Origin: Gammaproteobacteria bacterium | GTDB taxonomy: Bacteria > Pseudomonadota > Gammaproteobacteria > Pseudomonadales > Azotimanducaceae | Direction of reading: 5' to 3' | Length of the DNA stretch: 53,611 nt | NCBI GenBank assembly: GCA_002689445.1 | Contig: NZGC01000104.1 | Location: forward strand, 29,614 to 83,224 | Part shown: positions 34,919 through 42,089 of the stretch, one piece after another | How the letters are laid out: each line of letters begins with the position of its first letter | Position numbering within the stretch: the first letter of the stretch is position 1 | Position numbers and translations under genes: made by a program | Notes under the pieces: generated by a model | Seen by the model: the letters and a program-made list of their open reading frames with translations, nothing else | The model's database searches: none | Told to the model about the DNA's origin: nothing

Positions 34919-36337
34919 TTAATGCAATAAGGACCAGTCGGGTTCAGATTCAGGATGACTTAGAGGTCCAAAAGCATTCTGAATCACTCGACGTTGATCA
35001 TCTAGCCAGTGCTGCCAATCGGTACAGGCAACCAATTCATCTTGGCGACGGTTTTGGTGTTGCTGGAGTTGCTCAGCCATAAAAATTTCCTCTGGGTGAC
35101 CCTTGCCGGCAAGATTGGTCATTTGCAACGGATCTTCGAAAAGGTCAAACAGCTCCGTTCGGCCATTAAGCCAGGTCGCGTAAGTAAATTGCTGGCTTCT
35201 GACACCGCGCCATTCGGCACCATCTTGCATCCAGTCGAACCACTTCGAGAAATTCATCAAAAAGGCGGTGTCAGCGTCATTGGGGTTGAGCCATCGCTGG
35301 GCGAGACTATGACCTTCGATACTTCTCGGGATCGGGATGCCGGCAAGCTCACAGAGCGACGGAAAGAAATCCACCATACTGGTAATTTGGTCGCTGGTGC
35401 CGGGCATGATTTTGCCCGGATAACGTAAAATCCCAGGGATTTTAATTGAGGCATCGTAGGGGTTTTTCTTCGACCAGGGGTTAACGCCTTGGGATCCGCC
35501 TTGGGTGCCATGATCCGAAGCAAACAGTACGATGGTGTTGTTGCTCTGGTTCGTCGAATCGAGGTAAGCAAGGAGTTTGCCGAGCATCTCGTCAATCGCA
35601 AGGATCATAGCAAGGTAGTGTCGGTACATATCGAGGGACGCTGCAACCTGATGATCGGGCACATTGGCAGGCAACGTCAGCACCTTCGGCAATTGTTGGT
35701 AGAAACGATCAGGGGCGAACTGAAACGGCGTGTAGTGTGGTGGATGTGGCGATAAGCAGAGTAAAAAGGGATCATTGCCTGTCTGGTCCATAAACTCGAA
35801 AGCGTAATCGAGCAGTCCTTCGGTCTCGTAGCCGCGCCAGCGTTCGTAGTTCCAATCGTCCTTGTGAACAAATCCATCAAAATACACCATGTGCTGGTTG
35901 TATCCTCGCCAGTAATCAAATCCAAGCCGATCGCGGCCCTTCGGCACCCAATCAGGATGTTGAGGTAGACGGTCGATGGCCGGCCAGAGACCGGTATGAA
36001 GATGCCACTTGCCAACCCAGGCCGTTCGGTAGCCAGCATGAGTAAAAGCATCGCCTATGGATAATTCCGAATGCCGGGTGCGGGTGGTATTGATGAGATG
36101 CCCAGTTGTTTGAGGGTACCGGCCGGTCAGTAGCATCGCTCGTGCCGGTGTGCACACGGGACAATTTGAGATGGCGTTATTGAGCACCAAACCTTCGCTT
36201 GCCAAGCGATTGATGTGAGGCGTGTCGATTTGGATTTCGCCATAGAGAGGTAAAGACAGCGCTCTGAGCTGATCAGGGTAGAGGATCACGACATTGGGTC
36301 GATCGTTTTGATGGTGATCCGATGCCGAGCTGATCAT
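34919..36337 (-). CDS. Sulfatase
   Basis: A 472-residue type I sulfatase. C62-T-P-A-R66 is the formylglycine motif; metal-binding segments include YPDQLRALS and LFASDHGTQGG. No signal peptide, so cytoplasmic. Its start overlaps the stop of the nucleoside hydrolase gene by four bases (ATGA), and a PhyH gene follows after 23 bases. It differs strongly from the sulfatase at 22328-23770, so the organism has more than one sulfate-ester substrate. Confidence 0.9.
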   Translation of the reverse strand: MISSASDHHQNDRPNVVILYPDQLRALSLPLYGEIQIDTPHINRLASEGLVLNNAISNCPVCTPARAMLLTGRYPQTTGHLINTTRTRHSELSIGDAFTHAGYRTAWVGKWHLHTGLWPAIDRLPQHPDWVPKGRDRLGFDYWRGYNQHMVYFDGFVHKDDWNYERWRGYETEGLLDYAFEFMDQTGNDPFLLCLSPHPPHYTPFQFAPDRFYQQLPKVLTLPANVPDHQVAASLDMYRHYLAMILAIDEMLGKLLAYLDSTNQSNNTIVLFASDHGTQGGSQGVNPWSKKNPYDASIKIPGILRYPGKIMPGTSDQITSMVDFFPSLCELAGIPIPRSIEGHSLAQRWLNPNDADTAFLMNFSKWFDWMQDGAEWRGVRSQQFTYATWLNGRTELFDLFEDPLQMTNLAGKGHPEEIFMAEQLQQHQNRRQDELVACTDWQHWLDDQRRVIQNAFGPLSHPESEPDWSLLH

Positions 36338-37233
36338 ACGAGGCGATCGGTGACGAAGTCTAAGAACGCTTCTTTATCCCGCCAATCGGTGGCGCAGTGA
36401 ACCGCATCGCCGGCATCATCAATGAGCGTTTTGCCATCTTCCGTGACTCGGATTGGCAGTGTTTCCATCTGGATAAAACGATCAGAAAAAGCGAGATACA
36501 CAGCGACGATGTCGTAAAGAATTGAGCTTTGCTTCGATAGGTCCAATTCTTTGAGTAAAGGCCAATCCCTAACTGCGTGACCCCAGCCGTGGTGATTGGC
36601 GAGGACCGCTTGGGTTAGGACATCCTGACTAGCCGAAACGGCTTTGAATCGATCGCCATCAAGCAAAACCGTGCCGCAGGTATCCAGCGGTGTGATGGTT
36701 TTTCGCCAAGGTGCTTCGAATACAGCTTTGCAGGCAAGGGCATGTTGTTTGACGTTGAATTCGCGCATGGGTTTTGACGCGCCTAAATAGCCACGTCGCA
36801 GGCTCCCGTGCATGCCGACAAACTCGGCGTTCTCGGTAATGGTGGGCTGCCGATACAAAGCCGCAGCGATATTGGGAAGCGGGCCAATGCCGATCACTTT
36901 GACCCGCTCGGAGGATTCAGTGATGGTTCGACAGATCGCACCTACGCCATCGAGGAAGACCTCCCCCGGGAATTGGTCGAGGTTATAGTCACCCAGCCAG
37001 GCCTCATGGGTCCGAGCGTTGTGGTCGAGCGGTATACCGACCCCGATTGGAATATCGGCGCGGCCGGCAAGGTCAAGTATTTTGGCCACCAGGCCTGCTC
37101 GATACAGGGTATCGCCGGTGGTGGTCGTGATTAACCGGATGTCCAGCTCTTCGCATTTCAACAAAAATGCGAGTGCCCATACATCGTCGACGTCGAACCC
37201 GATATCGGTATCCAAAATAACCGGAATGGGCAT
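36334..37233 (-). CDS. Inosine/uridine-preferring nucleoside hydrolase family
   Basis: A 299-residue protein opening with the Asp cluster of this family (ILDTDIGFDVDDVWA, D8, D10, D16, D17), which binds Ca2+ and positions ribose; a later NVKQHALACKAVFEAP segment also fits. Members hydrolyse N-glycosidic bonds of nucleosides or related ribosides. It is the first gene of a tight minus-strand operon with a sulfatase and a PhyH dioxygenase, an unusual partnership. Confidence 0.88.
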   Translation of the reverse strand: MPIPVILDTDIGFDVDDVWALAFLLKCEELDIRLITTTTGDTLYRAGLVAKILDLAGRADIPIGVGIPLDHNARTHEAWLGDYNLDQFPGEVFLDGVGAICRTITESSERVKVIGIGPLPNIAAALYRQPTITENAEFVGMHGSLRRGYLGASKPMREFNVKQHALACKAVFEAPWRKTITPLDTCGTVLLDGDRFKAVSASQDVLTQAVLANHHGWGHAVRDWPLLKELDLSKQSSILYDIVAVYLAFSDRFIQMETLPIRVTEDGKTLIDDAGDAVHCATDWRDKEAFLDFVTDRLV

Positions 37234-37499
37234 AGTAAGGAGCCACCGTGTGAATGCTTGATCATAGTGACAGGTTAAAAATTAGCAGGCAAATGATCTC
37301 GCCAGCGCAATCGAGTCAGCTTGGGCCGTTGAGGTCCAAACTTATCGGTTAATGTGGGTTTGGCCTCGCCCAACTCGAATCTTGCAGGCTTACCGCATTC
37401 CCATTGAATTCCTGTGATAGATCAGCTTAAAGTCGAGGGCATGGGCAGGAGAAAGAAGCCTTTGAAACGGGTAAAGACTGGCTAAGGGAAGGAGGTAGA

Positions 37500-38378
37500 A
37501 TGCCTCAAGAAAAATCATTTGATGCTTATCTCGATGAGCTCAAGACCCACGGGTTTACTGTGGTAGAAGGCGTTGTGCAGTCAGAGGCATTGGCCCGTAT
37601 TCGTAAGGCAACCTATGCGCAAATTGCGAACCTAGACCCGCCACCTCCAGCAACGGATGATCGTTTTGGTGTGCCCGATGGCATTGCCTGGAGTGAAGAT
37701 GTATGCCGGGCGGTGACCCATCCCATGGCGCTGGCACTCATTCGAGCTTATCTCGGGACAGAGGAGATCCATTTTTGCCATCAGCCGGCGATGACCGTAC
37801 TCCGTCCGGCTAAAGCGTTGATCGGGCAATATCCCGAATCCGGTTGGCACAGCGATTACCCCTATCACCCTGATGTTTATCCAGACGATCGTTGGGAAGA
37901 TGAGGCGGTTTATGGTGTTCAGTTCAATATTTGTATCGACCCTTTTCGACGGGATAACGCGGGAACCCAATATGTTCCGGGTTCACACGCCAACAAGCGT
38001 TTTCCTCCTCGCGCGCTGAACGAAGGTGGAACAAGAATGGGCAGGCCTCCTCATGAGGCAGTGCAGCAGATGCTTGCCCCAGCGGGCGCCGCTTTGATTT
38101 ATGACTCTAGAATGTGGCATCGCGCGAGCCCAGAATTAAACGTGAGTGGTCAAGATCGGCTTGCGATTCTGAATGCCGTCTGTCCGAATTGGGTGAGGGC
38201 GATGGTCGATAAGAAACCGGGTACCGAGCGTTTTTTGAGTTCAGGAATGTCGGATCAGCTACCTGCATCCGTGTGTGATGAAATCAACCGGCTTTGTCAT
38301 ACGCCGAATCAAGCAGCGCCTGCGAGCGCGCCGGTGATTTTGGAAAAGCCAGCCGGCCCACGTCGGATTGCTATCTAA
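37500..38378 (+). CDS. Phytanoyl-CoA dioxygenase (PhyH) family protein
   Basis: A 292-residue oxygenase with H-x-D in SGWHSDYPYHP and a distal His in RMWHRASPEL. The ATG has a near-perfect AAGGAGG site. It is divergent from the nucleoside hydrolase operon (266-base gap), so both could be controlled from the same intergenic region and serve one pathway. Confidence 0.88.
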   Translation: MPQEKSFDAYLDELKTHGFTVVEGVVQSEALARIRKATYAQIANLDPPPPATDDRFGVPDGIAWSEDVCRAVTHPMALALIRAYLGTEEIHFCHQPAMTVLRPAKALIGQYPESGWHSDYPYHPDVYPDDRWEDEAVYGVQFNICIDPFRRDNAGTQYVPGSHANKRFPPRALNEGGTRMGRPPHEAVQQMLAPAGAALIYDSRMWHRASPELNVSGQDRLAILNAVCPNWVRAMVDKKPGTERFLSSGMSDQLPASVCDEINRLCHTPNQAAPASAPVILEKPAGPRRIAI

Positions 38379-38588
38379 ATCGACGATTCAATTCGATGCC
38401 TAAACACCGGTGCAAATCTTGAGAGCGGGTTGGGCGCATGGGGTTGATCGAAGGCTCTGCGCCGAGCCATGAGTCAGGCCACCAGTCTTAAAATGCTCAG
38501 TTTGATGGAGAAAAGCATCAAAATAATGGGGTCGCGTCTTAGCGCCCTTGGATTGAACAGGGGACGCGAAGGGCATGCCACCTGTGCC

Positions 38589-39593
38589 TTACGGGGTGAA
38601 CATGACTTTAATGGCCGTCTCAGCCCGCAACTGTGTCTCGTAGGCCTCGCTGGCTTGTTCCAATGAAAATTCGTGACTGATTAAAGGTTGTCGATCGATC
38701 TCCCCCTTGCGGATTAAATCGGCGGCGATTTTAAATTCCTCCATTGACCAAGCCCAGGAGCCCATCAATTGGATCCCCTTACGTACGATTTGATTGTAGT
38801 CAAGGTTAGGTGATTGCTCGTAGACCGCGACGACCACAATTTTTCCGTTCTCTTTGACCACTGCCAGCGCTTGCTCCAAGACGCTGCTGCCTTGAAAGTG
38901 CTTGCTCATCCCGGCGCAGTCATAAACGGTATCAATGGTGCCGATGTTTGCATCGAGCAGCGTTTCTTCGGAAAAATTTGAGCCGCCGTCAAGGGCTTCA
39001 ACCAGAGGCGTTGAGCGAACATCGATTAAGCGATCAGCGCCCAATTCTGCGGCTTTGGCCAATCGCTTTTCGGATAAATCCGCCACAATGACTTGGGCAT
39101 TGCTGCTCGCTTTAATGCATTGCAGGATACCCAGTCCAATAATGCCGGCCCCCACAACCAAATGGATTTCGTTGTCCTGAGCATTAGCGAGGTTGGCGGC
39201 ATGCAAAGAAGTGGCCAAGGGTTCCGTGGTGGCTGCTTCTGCATAGGAGATTTTATCCCCAATGGGCAGCAACATTGCGACTCGCTCCTTGGGAATACGG
39301 AGATATTCGGCATTGGCACCAACACCGATACTGGTTACGCGATCGCCGAGGTTAACTCCGGGAATTGGGCCTCCGGTAGCGATGACTTCTCCACTGAATT
39401 CGTGGCCGAGAACTCGGCCCTGCTCAATCGGATTGCCCAATTGTTGGAACATGCCGTGCTTATAGGTATGCAGATCTGAACCACAAATACCGCAAGCTTT
39501 TACCCGCAAAAGAACATCGCCGTCTGCCAGCGCGGGTGCATCAATTTCTTCAAATCGAACGTCCTGAGGACCGTGAAATACTGCGGCTTTCAT
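38589..39593 (-). CDS. Zinc-type alcohol dehydrogenase lacking the structural zinc lobe
   Basis: A 334-residue medium-chain dehydrogenase. Catalytic zinc ligands are present (C37 in CGICGSDLH, H64/E65 in GHEFSGE), followed by the NAD Rossmann fold (VVGAGIIGLGILQCI). The usual four-cysteine structural zinc lobe after residue 85 is missing; that loop is short and cysteine-free (GDRVTSIGVGANAEYL). It resembles sorbitol / threonine dehydrogenase-like enzymes and oxidises a sec-alcohol or polyol. Confidence 0.87.
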   Translation of the reverse strand: MKAAVFHGPQDVRFEEIDAPALADGDVLLRVKACGICGSDLHTYKHGMFQQLGNPIEQGRVLGHEFSGEVIATGGPIPGVNLGDRVTSIGVGANAEYLRIPKERVAMLLPIGDKISYAEAATTEPLATSLHAANLANAQDNEIHLVVGAGIIGLGILQCIKASSNAQVIVADLSEKRLAKAAELGADRLIDVRSTPLVEALDGGSNFSEETLLDANIGTIDTVYDCAGMSKHFQGSSVLEQALAVVKENGKIVVVAVYEQSPNLDYNQIVRKGIQLMGSWAWSMEEFKIAADLIRKGEIDRQPLISHEFSLEQASEAYETQLRAETAIKVMFTP

Positions 39594-39800
39594 GCGTATC
39601 TACTCGGGTAAAGAATGAACACAGAGTCTACCTAAAACCGTCGTGACTGACATACCCGTAGTGAGGATGCCGCATCGACCGGGAAGTGTAGTGCGCAGGT
39701 AGGGCGGTTCCAATTCTGGGCGAGTCGTGAGCCCCTTTTCTCTGGCTAGCTAAGGGCGCTATGCTTGGCTAACGAAAATGCTAGTCAAAGGGAAAGTGCT

Positions 39801-40565
39801 ATGGAAGTTTTAGGGAGTTGTGGTGTCTTTGTAGGCGGGGCGTCGGGTATGTGTCGGGCGACTGCAATGAAATTTGCCGAGAAAGGCGGAAAGGTTGCTA
39901 TTTTGGATTTAGAGCAGTCCGATGGGGCCAAAGTTGCTGAATCTTTAGGCGGGGTTTTCCAACCCTGTAATGTGATGGACTACGAGGGTATGGAAGCCTC
40001 CATCGATGCGGCAGTGGCTGCATTAGGCGGTATGCATTTTATGGTCAATACCGCAGGGGGAGGTGTCGCGCAGAGAACCATCAAGAAAGACGGCACCCGT
40101 CACGCCCTCGAAGACTTTAGGCGGATTATCGACTTAAACCTGATTGCCTCTTTCAACATTAACAGCATCGCGGCTCAGCACATGGCGAAAAATGAACCCA
40201 ATGAGAATGGGGAGAGGGGGGTCATGATCAATACCGCCTCGATTGCTGCGTTCGAAGGTCAGATTGGTCAAGTCGCTTATACCGCTGCAAAAGGGGGAAT
40301 TGCAGCCATGACCCTAACCATGGCTCGTGATTTAGGGACTCATGGGATCCGTTGTATGACCATCGCGCCATCACTGTTTGATACAGGATTAACCGCCGGT
40401 ATTCCTGATGAAGGCGCCTTGCAGTTAACGAAGGACGCAGCTTTTCCGAAACGAATGGGGCGGCCGGATGAATTTGCTGTGATGGCGATCGCCATCTTTG
40501 AATCAGCGATGATGAACGGTTCAACGTTAAGGGTCGATGGCGGACAACGGTTTGCACCTCGTTAA
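39801..40565 (+). CDS. Short-chain dehydrogenase, HSD10-like
   Basis: 254 residues from the ATG at 39801 (AGGGAAAG upstream; an in-frame TTG at 39765 is less likely). The cofactor motif GGASGMCRA and catalytic Y-x3-K (AYTAAKGG) are present, with Ser in NTASIAAFEG. The C-terminal APSLFDTGL / GMGRPDEFA-like region resembles type II 3-hydroxyacyl-CoA dehydrogenases (HSD10), which oxidise 3-hydroxyacyl-CoAs. Confidence 0.87.
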   Translation: MEVLGSCGVFVGGASGMCRATAMKFAEKGGKVAILDLEQSDGAKVAESLGGVFQPCNVMDYEGMEASIDAAVAALGGMHFMVNTAGGGVAQRTIKKDGTRHALEDFRRIIDLNLIASFNINSIAAQHMAKNEPNENGERGVMINTASIAAFEGQIGQVAYTAAKGGIAAMTLTMARDLGTHGIRCMTIAPSLFDTGLTAGIPDEGALQLTKDAAFPKRMGRPDEFAVMAIAIFESAMMNGSTLRVDGGQRFAPR

Positions 40566-40705
40566 GAGTTCGTTGCTAACCAACTGAAATCGTGAGGGAA
40601 GCCGGCCCTCCTTATGCTTGCGGGAGCCAGCGCTGTCCTCCGCAAGGCATCCGCGCTAAGCGCGATCGCGTAGGATAATCGTTGCAGGTTTCAACGGTCA
40701 GGAAG

Positions 40706-41098
40706 ATGACTGCGTCGGTAATTGAGAAAAAGATCAACCCAAGCAGGGTTAAACGGTGGATGCAAAGGCTCGGATGCCTCGCGCTACTGCAGTCCAGTGC
40801 CGAGGCCCACGCCTTGGTCGAGTTGCGTTGCATAAACCAAGGCGGTGACGGAGAACTGTTGTTGAAGGTCAGGCCGAATGCCTTTTCCGTGGTGCAAGAC
40901 CTTAAAGGCACGGAGTACCAAGTTTCTTGGAATGCAGATTTTATCATGATCTATTTTCGTCTTGGGGAAGACTCTGGATTCCCTAGAGACAACTATTTAA
41001 AGATAGACAGTGAGACACTGACCTTCGAGGGCCAACGAACAGGCGACAGGATGATTCAACCGGTTAAGGTACAGGGGCAGTGTATCGTTGTGCCTTAG
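40706..41098 (+). CDS. Small secreted protein of unknown function
   Basis: About 130 residues from the ATG at 40706; starts at 40682 (TTG) and 40760 (ATG) are also possible. A signal-like segment (LGCLALLQSSAEAHA) precedes a mature beta-rich domain of about 95 residues with two cysteines. No family recognised. Confidence 0.5.
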   Translation: MTASVIEKKINPSRVKRWMQRLGCLALLQSSAEAHALVELRCINQGGDGELLLKVRPNAFSVVQDLKGTEYQVSWNADFIMIYFRLGEDSGFPRDNYLKIDSETLTFEGQRTGDRMIQPVKVQGQCIVVP

Positions 41099-41152
41099 AA
41101 CCGCTTGTTGAGCCAATCCGCAAAATCAGTGGGGCGTGGGTAAGCTTCATGC

Positions 41153-41168
41153 GGTCACGACGGTGACC
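41153..41168. terminator. Small hairpin between convergent genes
   Basis: GGTCAC, loop GACG, GTGACC, between the small secreted protein gene and the PNPOx-type gene. GTGGGG/CCCCAC arms flank it and could compete. No T-run. Confidence 0.35.
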
Positions 41169-41179
41169 CCACCTAAGCG

Positions 41180-41710
41180 TTAGGCTAGCGCATCGGACTC
41201 GCTCAAGGCCAACTGTTCTGCGGCGAATAATCGATTGAGATCGTGAGTCAGGGTTTTTTCAATCGTCAATTGCATCATATGCCGATCGGGCGCATCGAAC
41301 TTCTTCACCTCTTCAGCAAGGCGGGCGGGCGTGGGGGCTTCGCCATTTCGGAGGGTTAAAAACGATTCAGTAAACGCTCGCAATAGGGCGCTGTCTTGAA
41401 TGATGCTAACGCTACCACGGAAGGTGATTTGTCGACCGATATTGCCAGGCTCCCAGATGCAAAAGCTGGCCGCGGGGTTCCTGCGCCAGGCATGGTATTT
41501 TGCCCGGTTGGTGGTTGACGTGATCGTGATCTTGCCGTCGATGACTCGGTACAGCATGACCGCGGAGACGGGTTTTTGGTCCTTTGTTACCCAAGACACG
41601 ACGGCATGGCTCGCACGATTAACGATTTCGTCAATCTCGGCCGCTTCAAGGGTGAAAGACGAAATATGTCGGCGCGTGTGCCAGGCAGGCGGTTGGGTTA
41701 CGTTACTCAA
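41180..41710 (-). CDS. Pyridoxamine 5'-phosphate oxidase family flavoprotein
   Basis: A 176-residue split-barrel protein (ASHAVVSWVTKDQKPVSAVMLYRVIDGKITITSTTNRAKYHAWRRNP in outline, with the pattern of strands and the AKYHAWRRNP segment that bind FMN or F420 in this superfamily). TTG start, supported by AAGGAACG upstream. It probably reduces or oxidises a small molecule; the partner is unknown. It is divergent from the electron-transfer operon. Confidence 0.82.
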   Translation of the reverse strand: MSNVTQPPAWHTRRHISSFTLEAAEIDEIVNRASHAVVSWVTKDQKPVSAVMLYRVIDGKITITSTTNRAKYHAWRRNPAASFCIWEPGNIGRQITFRGSVSIIQDSALLRAFTESFLTLRNGEAPTPARLAEEVKKFDAPDRHMMQLTIEKTLTHDLNRLFAAEQLALSESDALA

Positions 41711-42089
41711 AGTCGTTCCTTCTTTGGCTTCATTGAATTTGAACTCGCCAACCTAGCATGCCGGTGGGCATGACGGCCAACGCAACGTGCTCAACACGGT
41801 CCCAAGCTGAAGGATAAGAGCGCCTTTTTGATGAACGATTGGGATCGACCATGCTGCATGGGCGAGGGCGATTCAGGTGATCAACGGCAGAGTCGGAGTG
41901 CCAATTTTTCATCGACGCTTTGGATTGATATTTTGGGCTCACTCATTGATGATTATGGATGAATTTGTCTGACTCTCGGTGGTAGGGATAGCATGATTCA
42001 CTCGCTTCAAGTAGGGTAAGTTAAAATGTATTACTGTTGCATTCCATCGTGACAAAGATGTTCGTTTCAGATCTTAGGTGGTATTTCAA
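41711..42089. other. Divergent region upstream of the electron-transfer operon
   Basis: Should hold the operon promoter. A TAAAAT -10-like box lies at 42022-42027, with only a weak -35. A TTGAT half of an FNR-like box at 41946-41950 is followed by a poor second half, so no regulator can be named. Confidence 0.35.

Noticed and set aside
664..40672. GCGATCGC octamers, reminiscent of the cyanobacterial HIP1 element
   Set aside because: Only about five copies by eye, too few against chance in a sequence rich in GATC, and the gene content is proteobacterial.
41946..41959. FNR-like half site TTGAT upstream of the electron-transfer operon
   Set aside because: The second half (ATGGA) matches the ATCAA consensus poorly, so anaerobic control by FNR cannot be claimed.
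42078..42089. GTG start 12 bases upstream for the fusion oxidoreductase
   Set aside because: No ribosome site ahead of it, while AGGTGG is well placed for the TTG at 42090, which also begins at the usual position before the FAD motif.
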